Shown: one piece after another, positions 23,291-34,177 of the stretch
How the letters are laid out: each line of letters starts with the position of its first letter
How positions within the stretch are numbered: the stretch's first letter is position 1
Assembly (NCBI GenBank): GCA_022376515.1
Contig: WTXI01000017.1
Coordinates: 496,001-560,000, forward strand
From: Lactifluus volemus
Taxonomy: Eukaryota; Basidiomycota; Agaricomycetes; Russulales; Russulaceae
Direction of reading: 5' to 3'
Length of the DNA stretch: 64,000 nucleotides
The notes under the pieces: generated by a model
The model's input: the letters and a program-made list of their open reading frames with translations, nothing else
Database searches by the model: none
Told to the model about the DNA's origin: nothing
Position numbers and translations under genes: made by a program

Positions 23291-24245
23291 CAGGCACTCT
23301 CATATGACCACGAATGTCTACGCACGATGCACGACTCGGCAAAGGAGACTGTTGATCTTGCCGAGCGCGAGCTGACGTGAGTCTTGTAGCACTCAGCTTT
23401 CTTTCTTTCTTTCTTTATGAAACCCCACGTATTCTGGAATGTATCTCAGGATCGCCAATCGCGCGCAACAGCAAACCGAAAGGGCGCACAAGCAAACGAT
23501 GGCAGATCTGCAGCGCGCACGTTCGTCATTACAGGCGCTGCCCAGGCACGTCGCAGAACTCAAGGAGCGCGACAAGGATATCAAAGCGATGCGCGAATGC
23601 TGGTCAAAATTGGCCGACTCGCAACTCAAGATTGCCAACTTCCCCAGCGGGATGGGCATCCAACCGGCCAACGCGTTGGCCTTGGGAGCCGAGGATGGGA
23701 AGGTTGGGTTGCTGCCCGCGCCCTGTAAAGGGCTCGCCGAGTCGGCGCTCGAGGAAGCGGAAAAGACGTGCAAGCTGCTTAGGGACGAGAATGGGGAACT
23801 CAGGGCATTGGTTGTGGATACTACCAACGTGGTGAACAAAATCGTGCACAAGACGGTCAGTGCAGACCCGGACGATCTGGAAGTTGTACGTGTTGTCTTA
23901 CCTTTTTTTGTCTTGAGAGATCTGGCCGCTGAAAGAGAGATAGCCTGCTCCGTTGGCCACGGTCGATCTGTCCCCGCTCGGCGCGCCCGACACAGCTTTT
24001 GAACGACTCAGCGTGCTGTTTACTTCGCTTCGCGATGCGCTCACGACGCTCAGGGCTACTTCTGACGTTGCTACTACTACCGCGATCAGGCTCGGACCAT
24101 AAACCGCACATATCGCTAGCTGACTTGGTAAAGAAGGTGGCCGAGTCGGACGCGAAGGCGCATAAATGGGAGATCGAGGAGTTGCGGAGCACGATAGCGG
24201 CGCTACGCGATGAACTAAATGAGTCATGTCTGAGGGGATGGTAAA
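23291..24245 (+). pseudogene. Fragment of an ADIP-like (afadin/alpha-actinin-binding domain) coiled-coil gene
   Basis: It starts abruptly after FAS sequence with LSYDHECLRTMHDSAKETVD and LAERELT. An intron (GTGAGT at 23377 to CTCAG at 23449) leads to IANRAQQQTERAHKQTMADL, then LADSQLKIANFPSGMGIQPA and LLRDENGELRALVVDTTNVV. Further on, in shifted frames, come LSPLGAPDTAFERLSVLFTS and VAESDAKAHKWEIEELRSTI. The heptad-rich composition fits a long coiled coil; the family (ADIP/SSX2IP-like) is recalled, not verified. The N-terminus is missing and the frame breaks after DDLE, so it is a truncated relic. Confidence 0.6.
23397..23416 (+). repeat. (CTTT)5 microsatellite inside an intron
   Basis: Five CTTT units lie in the first intron of the coiled-coil gene fragment, next to its polypyrimidine tract. 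Confidence 0.85.
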
Positions 24246-24531
24246 GAAAGAGTTGATGTCGCGCACGAAGAGAATGACGGAGAGGAAGCCAGTCGCACAT
24301 GCGAGTTAGGTGTCGATGACATTTGAAAGTGTGCCTGCGGTACAAGACAACTTGGCCTCACCTTCCTCCAACTGATGAGTGGGATACCCAGCATGTAATG
24401 GTAGTAGGGCACTCTGGGCCCACAAAAGAGTGTATCATTCATCAATATGCTCATTCTTCTTTAAGCTTGGGTTTTTATTGGCTAGAAGTGCCCAAAGATT
24501 TTGTTGTTGAATTAGGCTAAGAAGTACAAAA

Positions 24532-26549
24532 GTAAAAATCCACCAACAATTGTGACTAGTAGTTTAACCTTCCTTAATATTCTGCTGCTGGGAAGGGGTG
24601 CCAGTGTATCTGAGTCTGGCCAGAGCACATCATTCCATGCATTTCTCAGCTCATAACACTTTGTCCACCCTGGGCATGTATGGTTAATGTCTGAGAATCC
24701 AAAGTCAATTATCCTCAGATTGCACCACCCTTTTCGCACCACATTCTGTGGCTGAAAGTCATCGTGAGAGATACCAATGCAGTGGATAAGGTATAGCTTC
24801 CCAAAAAGGACAAGTCTATTCAATAAAATCAGCAAAATTCTCTGCCAAGCAGTGTCAGTAAATCACACCTCTCTATAAACCCTAGTGATTCCATCCCCAT
24901 CTCAAGATCAGCCAAGGAGGGACCCTCATTAGAAAGAACAAGTGCCCGTCCACCATACCACTTATATTCTCCATAAAAGTGAGGGGCCACTTGTATCCAT
25001 GGTGGGAGGTGGGCAAGCTTATGGTATGCAGCCTTCTCATTCCTGAGCAGGTTTTTAAGCATGGCTTTATTTTTCTCAGGAACATGGGCAAATTTGACAA
25101 TGATGTGTGATTTGCTTGATGCATACACAGTGGACCAACCTCCACCAAGGTATTGGTCAAGGTGTATAAAAGGACATTGCTTTCTGCCACTTTGAGATTG
25201 GGATGTTTCAATGGGAGAGAGGGACATTGGACAGCTGTCAAGACATTGTATGACCATACCTCCTGGGGCCTTCAAAGACCTGTCAGTGTCATGGGAGGGA
25301 GAAGAGGAGTAGATTTCCAACCTTTATTAGTCTGCCCAAGTGGTGTTTATCTTTATCAGCTTCACAGGTTGTCTTGAGTGTTTCTGAGTGCTTGCCAGTG
25401 AATCCTTGAGCACCATGCTGTGGCACAATGCTCAAATCTGACAAAGACATTGATGTCTCCCCCACAGAGACAGAAAGGCCAAATTTTTCACTCAGGGTGT
25501 TATCACTGATGTCAAAAGTCTCAGTGAGTAACATATAGACTATCAGGCTCCAAATAGGTGGTTGTGGTTGCACTGCAGGTTCCTGTGCCAGTGGACTACC
25601 AGGTTTGAGGCAGAAGTCCAAGATTGGTGAGCAATAAAAAATAGGTCTTTCTGTTGATCGTGGGATATATATGATGATGTACTTGAGTTCACTGAACAGG
25701 ACTGCCCAACGGGGTCGGGGCTGAATTTCCGTTGCATGATAGGACAACTGCAGGCCCAAGTAAACATGAATCAGATAGTAGGCTACTGAGAGAAACAAGA
25801 ACACCAACTTTGCCTAACGTGGCTCTATAGCCTTTGTACTTGGTTGGAACCATCTGGGGGTATGCTTCTAGCCTCGATCCATTTCTCAGGTCATCCATGA
25901 GTTCCCCAGTGAGCCGGTTAAATGCTGTAAACGACTTGTTGTCCCACAAGATTTTGATCGTATGATCGAGGGAGTAGACGTGATCAGTGAAAACAATATC
26001 ACGATCTGTGTACCCACACCCATGGGACAGTGAATCTTTCTCCGTCAGTCCATAGTATATTCTACTGACCAACTGGTATATATCGTCGTCTAGTAATACC
26101 TCGTTGTGAGAGTTGATCTGTCGGAAATTATATTGGAGCTGAAGAAATTGACCAGTGGGCGTGTTAATACGACCGTGACCCTGAAGCACGGCATGCGCTC
26201 GAGTAGGGCAGTGCTCATCAATAACGCGACGCAAATCTTGATGCATCCTATACGGCAAGTCCTTGGATAAATACAAGCAGGATGGGAGTCGCTGGCTAGT
26301 CCACTCCTGAGGAGTAAAAGGTGAGGTGTTGGCCCTATTGGGTGCCCGTGTTTCGTTATACGGTAATTGTGTCAACAATATGTGTGAGTCTTGTGCACTG
26401 GGAAAGAGGAGGCTGTTCCAGGTAGGAAACGCCGCGGTAGATAGGCACCTCTTCCAAGGACGTAAAAGCGGTCGTACACGAAGAGTCATACTCATGGAGT
26501 AGACAAAGGGGTCAGCTTGAGCAAAGGGGCAGCTTGAGCTGCATTGCAC
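24532..26549 (-). pseudogene. Large gene with an atypical protein-kinase domain, frame disrupted
   Basis: From 26549 the minus strand encodes about 245 residues of unknown function (ending PTKYKGYRATLGK). A plausible 62-bp intron (GTTGGT to CTGCAG, about 25818-25756) leads to LSYHATEIQPRPRWAVLFSE and LKYIIIYIPRSTERPIFYCS. About 150 residues on, a kinase fold starts: Gly-rich loop LGGGWSTVYAS, lysine strand IIVKFA, helix-C LRNEKAAYHKL, hinge-like ALVLSNEGPSLADLE, catalytic loop HDDFQPQNVV (HDD in place of HRD) and IIDFGFSDINH. The link into the kinase part (near 25320) and the stretch near 24835 need frame changes I cannot explain by introns, so it is likely a pseudogene or badly resolved gene. 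A fragment of the same family is at 14486-14700. Confidence 0.5.
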
Positions 26550-26615
26550 CAGTGGCGCTATCCGTCACATCCTAAATCGGAAAACCGGGCCGTCGTCAGT
26601 TTCTACCAGCAGGCC

Positions 26616-27842
26616 ATGTCTGCTCCAGTGGCCGAGAACGTGTTTGGAACTATGGGTATGACGATTTTCTTTCTTTGTGACTTTGCAACAAAAAGCTGAC
26701 GTGGATGACACACTTTCCGCGCTGTCTGATGTGGAATCTGCAGGCGCAATTTTCTGGACTGTGCAGCTCATTCCTCAGCTCATCAAAACCTGGCGTACCA
26801 AGTCCACCGAGGGCCTCTCACCCTGGCTCGTGTAAGCCCCCCCCCCTCCCTTCTTCAGAGAGATCAAAGTAGTACACCGGCCGTAGTAGTAACCTCCACA
26901 AACTGACCAATTTACGCACTTTGCCGATTCGCGCTTAACAAAACAACAGATTCCTCTGGGGCATCGCGGCGCTCCCGCTCGGCGTCTACGTCATCGTGCA
27001 GGATTTAAATATTCCTCTGATCGTGCAGCCTCAACTCTTCGGGCTCTTTTCTCTGCTCTCGTGGGGCCAGTGTCTGTACTATGGTACCGCGCACTCGCGT
27101 ACGTGGTGCACTGCCGTGTTGGGCTGCACACTCGCTCTGTGGGGCGCGCTCGAAGTCGCATTTGTATTTGCTCTCCGCGTGAGCTGTGTCTCTTTTCTTT
27201 AATGTTGGTGCTGATTGAGTGGTGGTGGTGGTGGGGAAACGTGCGATCAGCCTTCGTACAGACGCGGGACGCCCGCAGGCAAGACGGGCGTGCAGTTTTT
27301 CGGGATTTTGAGCTCGGCCCTGATTTCCATCGCTCTCTTGTAAGTGTCCGAAAAAAGATATCGTTCAGTCCAAGTCGAACCTCTCTCCAAATTTTTTTTT
27401 TCCGTATTCGAGACCTCAGTTCTACGAGATTTACAAGTACCGCGCCGTTCTTGGCATCTCGCTCGTCTTCATGGCCATCGACTGCCTCGGCGGTATCTTC
27501 TCCGTCCTCTCGCTCGTCTTTAAACATCGCTTCGACGCGATAGCGGCAGTCACGTACTCGCTCGTCGTGGTTCGTTGTCTTAGGTACTTTTGCAAGTGTA
27601 CCCTGATTATTGACGTCATTCTTTCCGCCGACTGGCTTGTCGTTTGTCGTCGTGGCTGTCTTAATCCGGAGAAGGTCTTGGACGGTCTCGTGCTCGTGTT
27701 GGCTTTGGTTCTCAACCCACGCGCCAGGAGGCGTGAACACCGACACACACACGACAAGACAGATCGCACAACAACGGTGATGCCGACCGCAACTACAGTA
27801 GAGCTTAACAATAGAGGAACTCGAAGCAACCGAGTCGAATGA
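26616..27842 (+). CDS. PQ-loop repeat membrane protein, intact
   Basis: Six exons splice cleanly: 26616-26655, 26744-26831, 26950-27178, 27251-27339, 27413-27569, 27675-27842, giving 256 aa. The first PQ-loop is in exon 2 (IFWTVQLIPQLIKTWRTKST, Pro-Gln in a membrane helix). Exon 3 has LWGIAALPLGVYVIVQDLNI and LFSLLSWGQCLYYG. The second PQ-type motif sits around GVQFFGILSSALISIALL then PQFYEIYKYRAVLGISLVF. Helices LGGIFSVLSLVFK and LDGLVLVLALVLNP follow, with a basic hydrophilic tail. About seven helices are expected. PQ-loop proteins (cystinosin/Ypq-like) move amino acids or act as membrane adaptors, often at the vacuole; the substrate here is unknown. It converges on KEI1. A broken duplicate lies at 18990-20060. 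The fifth intron (105 bp) is a multiple of three, so the frame also reads through it. Confidence 0.9.
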
Positions 27843-28374
27843 AATCGCAGTCAGTCGCATACCACCACCGATTCTGTGCCTGGTTACAATTTTCGCCTCT
27901 GACAAATTATTTTCAAAGATTAATTTTTTTATTGTTCCATGTGGCTGTGCTTAACCCCACTAGGCAATGGGAAGGCCTTTCGCAGTAAGTTGCTAGTCTC
28001 TCGTTAGGTTCAATTTCAACCTGCGCGAGCAAACGTACCCAAAGTGGAGATTACAGGCCGTGATGGTAACAGTGATGGCGGGTGTGCTAACAGTTGTCAT
28101 GATCGGGAACGACCCTGGGGATGATCATTCCGCAGCTACCTATACAGTAATGTCGCTTTGGGCAGTCCACAGACGGTTCTCTGATTATCGATCACCATCC
28201 ATAATTTGTTGGGGTCTGTGCTACTTGTGTTGGTATATTAATTGGCTTCCTAATACAACTGGGCCGATATCACTCGTGAGAAAAGGGAAGTTGCAAGTGA
28301 GAACCTAAGAAACACCGTGATGATAGACACCTCTATGTCCGATCGCTCCCTCAATGTCCTTGAGCGCGGCACAA
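27843..28374. other. Convergent intergenic region between PQ-loop gene and KEI1
   Basis: It contains no gene. Part of it (27920-28040, GTTCCATGTGGCTGTGCTT onward) is also present in the degenerate copy at 20065-20180 in the same orientation, which shows that the duplication covered this spacer. Confidence 0.7.
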
Positions 28375-29599
28375 TTATGCGCGCACGCGGCTCGATCCAG
28401 TCCCTGCGCTGCTCGACTCGTCCTCCTCACCCTCGCTCGGCCCCGTACTACTGCTCCCCGCTACGCTCCCCGATGTGCTACCACTCCTTGTCGTACCACC
28501 AGCGAGTAAACTCCCACGCGTACGCCGTGAACGCCGAGGTGGTGGCGCGCTGACAAAGTCGGCAAAGGAACCAGTGCTCCCTGCGCCTGTGCCTCTACTG
28601 CGATGGGCAGAGGTTGCGTTGCCATTTGTCACAGCGGAGGGGGAAGGGATGGTGTGTACCGGCAGCGGAGGCGGTGCGCCATAAAAGGAGCCTGAATCAA
28701 CGTCCGCGTCGATGCCATCCTCGCCGTTCTCAACATCGAGGGCGGGGAGCGGTGAGTAAAAGTCCTTCACAGGCGTGCCGCCCAAGATCATGCCGTGCAT
28801 ATGATGGCGTGAGAGGGGGAGGGAGCGGTAGCTACCTCGGCGAAGGTGGTGGGCAAAGGAGTATAGGAGAGCGGCGAAATAAAACTTTTGAATCCGGGAA
28901 TGAGAGAGAGATCGTGATCGTGTAGTGGGACGGACCTTAACAAGCCAGCCAATAATGATGATGGTCATTGCTTGGGCCTTCTCTGAGCGCCACACACGCT
29001 CTGCTGCGGCTGCACGTTCCTCGGGGGACATGGTTTGATGCTCGCCAATGTAAGCATCGATGAGAGCCTGTTGTGCTGGGGAGTTTGCATTACGCCGGCC
29101 GTCATGTTGGGTATAAAGCCACCAGTGGACAGCAAAATATACGGTCCAGATGGTGTTGAGGATGTGGTCGGCAAAAAATAAGTGGGCAAAATATAGCATT
29201 TGTTTCGGGTTCTCCTGTGTGGTTCCACAAAGAAGTAAGTAGGTATGATGGGAGTGGTAAAAAAGAAAAAGAGGCAAGTGGGGTAACGAACGTCATTGAC
29301 GGCACGAATTCCCCACGAGAGGGCGACAAGGGCGAGGACAGAGTATATGTAGAGGGTAAGTTGGGCAGCATTACCACCAGCACCGGTGAGCAGAGCTATA
29401 AGTCCGTAAACGCCAGCGACCTTGTTTAGCACCTGATAGACGGGCGTTAGTATCGTCAGGGAGGAAACCGGGATATCGGACGGAGTAGGAGACGCACAGC
29501 AAAAAGTACAACTAGAGTGACGCCAGTCTTGAGGTCTAAAAAACCGAGCATTGATGCAAAAGGCCGTGGCCTGAGTTGACGCTTGAGAGTAAGTTTCAT
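28375..29599 (-). CDS. KEI1: Inositol phosphorylceramide synthase regulatory subunit Kei1
   Basis: Four exons on the complement: 29498-29599, 29292-29432, 28936-29214, 28375-28884; 343 aa. It starts MKLTLKRQLRPRPFASMLGF and continues LDLKTGVTLVVLFA. Exon 2 is VLNKVAGVYGLIALLTGAGG then LTLYIYSVLALVALSWGI. Exon 3 carries MLYFAHLFFADHILNTIW and ends in TIIIIGWLVK. Exon 4 begins FYFAALLYSFAHHLRRGSYR, followed by a long Ser/Gly/Pro-rich cytosolic tail. Four hydrophobic helices and this motif order match fungal Kei1, the Golgi partner of Aur1 in inositol phosphorylceramide synthesis. The yeast protein is shorter; the extra length is the low-complexity tail. It diverges from the 4EHP gene across 209 bp. 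A ruined copy lies at 20450-21322. Confidence 0.92.
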
Positions 29600-29808
29600 G
29601 GAATGGACATGTAAAGGGAGTGGGAGTGGGACAAGGAGGTCAATTGGCGGAGCGAGTAAATGCGCTTACTGTTCCTCTTCTCCGGCCGAATGAACGGCAC
29701 GCGACAACCATACCCTTTCTGAGTTTAAAATATCATCGGAGTTTCCCGTATTTCTGACTAACCGGAGGCCGTGACCTGAGTTTTGACAAATGTTACACTG
29801 ACTAACTT
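29600..29808. promoter_or_regulatory. Divergent promoter KEI1 / 4EHP
   Basis: Only 209 bp separate the two start codons, so both promoters must lie here. I see no clear TATA box or palindromic motif. Confidence 0.6.
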
Positions 29809-30734
29809 ATGGCTGGTTATTTCTCCAACCTCTCTTCAACTTCCACTCAATCTCGCTTTCTTTCAAACAAAGATAAGGATTCTTCATCGGTACTATCAAC
29901 AGCTGTAGCAACAACAATACCATCAACTACCACCACTGGCTCCTCATCTTCTGGCGCAACCCCACCGCCTTCACGCGTACCGTCAAAGCACTTCTCGACA
30001 ACTCTTTCAGACGAACAGAAAGGCACATCTGTAAAGGAAAAAAGTCCCGCCGCATCCTCTGCAGGGCTTCCCGCAGTCTCTGTTCATCCTCTTCGCAGCA
30101 CGTACGTACGTCCCTCCGCTCTCTGACGGCCACCGAGACATGCGTATACAACGCCATGATATATTCACACAGATGGGTATTTTGGTTCCGCCAGCAGCGT
30201 GCACCAGGAAATAAAATTACCAACTATGAGGAGGGCATCAAAAAGATTTCCGCCTTTGCCTCAGTAGAGTCTTTCTGGTCCCTTTGGACCCACCTCCATC
30301 CACCATCCGCCCTCCTGCCCACGACGGACTATCTCCTCTTCCACCAGGGGATCCGTCGTCCCGTCTGGGAGGACCCACTTAACCTCCCCGGCGGTAAATG
30401 GATTCTCCGTCTCCGCAAGGGCGTCGCCGATCGTGTTTGGGAGGACCTCGTCCTTGCCCTCATCGGCGACCAATTTGCCAGCGTCGCCTCGCCTCACGAG
30501 GACGAGTGGCCCGAGATTTGTGGGTGCACGATTAGCGTGCGTCAGAATGAGGACATATTGAGTGTGTGGAATCGTCTCGATGAGCCGAAGCTGCGTGAGC
30601 GAATCAGGTCAGTCTACCTCGGTGAAGTGTTCTTGCGAGTCTGTTGATGTACGCACAATAGGGATAGAATACGTTTGGTGCTACATCTCCCGCCGTCGAC
30701 GATTATGGAGTACAAATCCAACAACGGTGTGTGA
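29809..30734 (+). CDS. eIF4E-family cap-binding protein, 4EHP/eIF4E2 class
   Basis: Three exons, 29809-30101, 30173-30607, 30662-30734, give 266 aa. About 95 N-terminal residues are Ser/Thr-rich and disordered. The folded domain starts HPLRSTWVFWFRQQRAPG and continues with FASVESFWSLWTHLHPPSAL, RRPVWEDPLNLPGGKWIL, RLRKGVADRVWEDLVLALIG and ICGCTISVRQNEDILSVWN. It ends LPPSTIMEYKSNNGV. Conserved tryptophans of the cap pocket (VWED, GGKW) are present. The first conserved tryptophan pair reads WVFWF, and the C-terminal PPSTIMEYK is typical of the 4EHP (class II) branch, whose members bind the m7G cap but usually repress translation of selected mRNAs. The exon junction at the conserved tryptophan is supported by phase. 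It is convergent with PAF1, 319 bp apart. Confidence 0.92.
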
Positions 30735-31053
30735 TACCCCCCGTCCGTCTGGCTAGTACCCCCTCTGAACTGCATGCGTAGATTCTATGGCCGATAAATC
30801 CTCCTTCCGCAATTCGATGATCGATCGCACACCACTTTCATGACGGCAATTATCATATTTTTTTTGTCTTGTTTCCAGGCCAATGCGGAACCTAGTGTGC
30901 TGCAGTGTCATTCTGTACACTTTCTTGTCTACACGCACTAGTCGACGCGCCAGATCATGTACGTCATGTAAGAAAAGCGAGCGAAATCTCCGAAATATGA
31001 GCGCGACGATAACAGAACAAGCAGCACGTAATAAAACATATAGTAGATAGTGG

Positions 31054-32799
31054 TCACGGCAGCGCCGCGATAACGACCTCGCCTTCACCATCCGCGTCCG
31101 CCTCGCCATCACCATCACCATCAACGTCATCCTCACCCTCCGCGTCGGCAGAGTGCAGCAAATACATCGGATCGCGCACCTCTGCGATTGCCTCTGCACG
31201 TTCCTCAGCCTCTTCTTGGCTCGGTGGGACGTGCGCGACGCGTACAAGCGCCCATTTGTCGCGGAAGCGCTCGATCGGCTAAAAAGGACAAACCGCGTTA
31301 CCGGACCATGAGCGAATTTTTTTTCCCACCCCGGGAATTTTTTTTTTTCAACACGCACCTCGGTTCGCTTTTTCTTGAGTAGCATTTTGCGCTCGATCAG
31401 TTTGTAGTATGCTCCTGGGTGCCTGGTCTCGCCTTGGGAAGCTGAAGCGGCGCCTGGTGAGCGTGAGTGCGTAGAAGGCGAGGGTGATGACGAGAGAGGA
31501 AGCGAAGAGGGATCGCCGTCGTCGAAAACGAGGAGGAATTCGTTTGGTACTTCTTGTTCGACTTTGACCACCTCATAGTCACGCACAAAGTGAAATTCTG
31601 TCGCCTGTTTGTAATGCACACATTGAAGATCAGAAAGAGAGGTAAGAAGAGAGCGGGAGGAGAAGTACGGACTTCTTCCTCCTCTTGCAGAGCGTTGATC
31701 CCGCGTGGGTCGGCACGCGACTCTTTGAATTGTTCGGCAGCTTCGTCATCCTTCGTAAGATAATAGGTCAGGAAGTGGTCGCCGTCCGACTCCATTGGTC
31801 GCATTATGGCACAGTCCAGCCGGGGATCGTCCAACTACATTCTAGGCATCAGTCATACAGGAAGTGAAGTAAAGTGGGAAAGCGCACCTCGGGTCCACGC
31901 TCGCCCGGCCTCTCGCTGAATCGGAACAAGTCGTACGCGTTCGCCCACACGTCCGCATCCGGAAGCACTTCGTACGTCGCGACGGCTCGTAGACGCGGTT
32001 TGGTCGGGTGTCGCAGAGCACCGAGCTGTTCTGCGCTGCGCGCAGCAGCGAACGAGCTCTCGATGGACGTGAGCTGTGCATCGCGAGATATGTCCACTGC
32101 ATCGTTCTGCAAGTTTGTTCTGCGAGAGATTTCCCAACAATAAAAAAAGGAGAGAGCGGGAAGAATGTTAGCCATGTACACGGGAAGGAGAACGAAAGGA
32201 CGAACATGTCGGCAGCCGCGGGACGCGGTGCGGGCGCTGAACTGTCCCGCGATATGTACTCGGTCTTGCGCAGCCATGAGACGTGAGGTGTGACGGGGGG
32301 CGTTCCTCCCGCTCCCGTATGATGACCGTGACCGTAGTGTCGTCCAAAGTCGGGTGTGCTGCCTGTCGGATCGAGTAGGAGTGCTTGGTCTTTTGGGTCG
32401 AGGAGTGGTAGGTTTCGCGGGTCTGGATTCAACGCTGGACAGGATAGAGGCGGGTTTTGGGGAAAAGGAACGACAGGGGAAGACAAAAATAGCTTACCGC
32501 CGTCATCTGCGCCGTCTTCCCACAGCGCTTCCCACTTACCGAGATCGAGAGGCATGCCGCACTCGGCGTCTACCACCATGGGGAGCAGCGCCTCATTAGT
32601 GGCAGCATCGAGGAACTCGGGTCGTGTGTAGCGTTTTGGGTTGGTCGGGATGTCCAGGAGTTTAGGTGGACATGGTGGTGCAGGTAGTGGATTCTGATAG
32701 CGAACCTTTACCAAAAGGTCGAGTTTGCTATTTATTTGCAAGGTCAATAAAGTGAAATATTGAGTTGTTTCTGTACGCGCACCTCTTTCTTGAGCTCAT
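31054..32799 (-). CDS. PAF1: PAF1, subunit of the RNA polymerase II-associated Paf1 complex
   Basis: Seven exons on the complement (32783-32799, 32498-32727, 32206-32434, 31888-32119, 31673-31834, 31359-31604, 31054-31278) give 446 aa. The first exon is only 17 nt (MSSRK plus two bases). Hallmarks are LVKVRYQNPLPAPPCPPKLL, DIPTNPKRYTRPEFLDAATN, LPMVVDAECGMPLDLGKWEA, VSWLRKTEYISRDS, then LFRFSERPGERGPELDDPRL, CAIMRPMESDGDHFLTYYLT, FHFVRDYEVVKVEQE and YYKLIERKMLLKKKR. The C-terminus is acidic (EDDVDGDGDGEADADGEGE) and ends VVIAALP. Paf1 couples elongating Pol II to histone H2B ubiquitylation and H3 methylation. It diverges from SFH5 across 137 bp. Confidence 0.93.
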
Positions 32800-32846
32800 C
32801 GTGTCCAGTTCTGTTAAAAGCGAGTTGTTGGTCCCAGTGTACCACT

Positions 32847-32884
32847 GTCACGTGACATGGATTCTGTGCCGCTTATCAGATAAG
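32847..32884. promoter_or_regulatory. Palindromic motifs in the PAF1/SFH5 divergent promoter
   Basis: The 137-bp spacer holds GTCACGTGAC (32847-32856), a perfect 10-bp palindrome containing a CACGTG E-box, and 15 bp on CTTATCAGATAAG (32872-32884), an inverted pair of GATA sites. Both are symmetric, as expected for a promoter serving two directions. Fungal bHLH factors bind CACGTG and GATA zinc-finger factors bind WGATAR; the actual binder here is unknown. Confidence 0.55.
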
Positions 32885-32936
32885 ACAAGAAGTGTGTGAC
32901 CTCGTGTAGTTCGACTCGGGGTTTCTTCTCACCACC

Positions 32937-34177
32937 ATGTCAGCAGATGTACCCACCAACGTAGACCCTCCACTGAAGCCTGCAGAGGCAACAGTTTCGG
33001 CTGACTCTGATAATAATGAGCCGCAGAATGCCCTCACGCAAAAGTTCACAGAGAAAGAATGGGCTGCGCTTAAAGAGTTCCGCGTATGTGCTCACGCAGA
33101 TCATTCTTTGGATTTATGTTCTAACAACACCCTTTTTGTCAAGGCTCTCCTCCCGGATATCTTAGGAGTGGCGTATGATGGAAAGGAAGACGCACGGACT
33201 ACACCTATCGTCATATGGGGCGTCACCCTGGATCCGAACGGAGTGAAGGACGCGCGCGCGAGTGTCGTACTGATGAAGTGGTTGCGCGCTAGGTGCATTC
33301 TTCCTGTTTGTATACCCAAAAATTTCGCATATTCTAACATGCTTATGAACAAGAAACTTGAATGTCAATGACGCAAAGACGATGATGATTGCTACTCTTC
33401 GTTGGCGCGAGGAGTTCAAGATCGAGGAAGCCATGAAGGGGACATATCCTGACTTATTGAATGGTTTTGGTCATCTGTACGGGCGGGACAAACAAGGACG
33501 GCCTGTCATGTAACATCCTTTTTCTCCCGCATTTAGTTGCTGTCACAGCTGATTACACACGCAGGTATAATATATATGGTGGGAACAACGATATCACTGC
33601 TGCCTTCAGTGACGTCCAGCTCTTCATCCGGTGCGCAGCGGCGGTTCACTTTTTATCATCTTCATCTTCTGAGTACCCTCGAACATAGATGGCGTGTCGC
33701 TTTGATGGAGGAGGGTATCAAAAACATTGATTTTGAAACAGTTGATCAAATGATTCAAGTCCACGGTACTGACTACCCCTCCAAGAGAATATCTGAGCAT
33801 TTGACCGAATGACTTCCGTATCATAGACTACGAGGGAGCGAAGCTTAGCAGCCGCACAGCAAACTCAAAGGCAGCGGCGTCCGAGATCTCGAGCATATTT
33901 CAAAGCCACTACCCCGAGTTCCTCGTGCGTCACATATATCTTTCTCTGGCCCACAAACCCTGACTCCCTGTTCCAGGCTCAGAAGTTTTTCATAAACGTG
34001 CCCGCAATTATGACATGGATCTTTTGGCTTTTTAAGCCCCTCTTGTCTCCTGCCACTTTCGCCAAGATGAAAGTCGTCGGCCACGGCCCAGGCACAGTCG
34101 GCAAGGAGCTTCTCCCCCTTATTGACGCTAAGGACCTTCCCGCACAGTACGGTGGCGTGGTGACGGACGCATGGTAA
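32937..34177 (+). CDS. SFH5: SEC14-family phosphatidylinositol transfer protein Sfh5
   Basis: Seven exons (32937-33083, 33144-33292, 33354-33509, 33565-33630, 33689-33765, 33827-33924, 33977-34177) give 297 aa. The order is ALLPDILGVAYDGKEDA, TPIVIWGVTLDP, ARASVVLMKWLRARNLNVND, AKTMMIATLRWREEFKIEEA (CRAL-TRIO N), YGRDKQGRPVMYNIYGGNN, LMEEGIKNIDFETVDQMIQV, DYEGAKLSSRTANSKAA, FQSHYPEFL, KFFINVPAIMTWIFWLFKPL, LSPATFAKMKVVG and KELLPLI, ending AQYGGVVTDAW. This is the CRAL-TRIO fold of Sfh5, a non-classical Sec14 homologue at ER/plasma-membrane sites; yeast Sfh5 has been described as a haem protein. The last acceptor could be 33977 or 33983; 33977 keeps two residues (AQ) that family length suggests. 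Confidence 0.92.

Noticed and set aside
26991..27905. A 304-codon minus-strand frame
   Set aside because: It lies antisense to exons 3-6 of the PQ-loop gene, whose spliced frame carries clear membrane-protein motifs.
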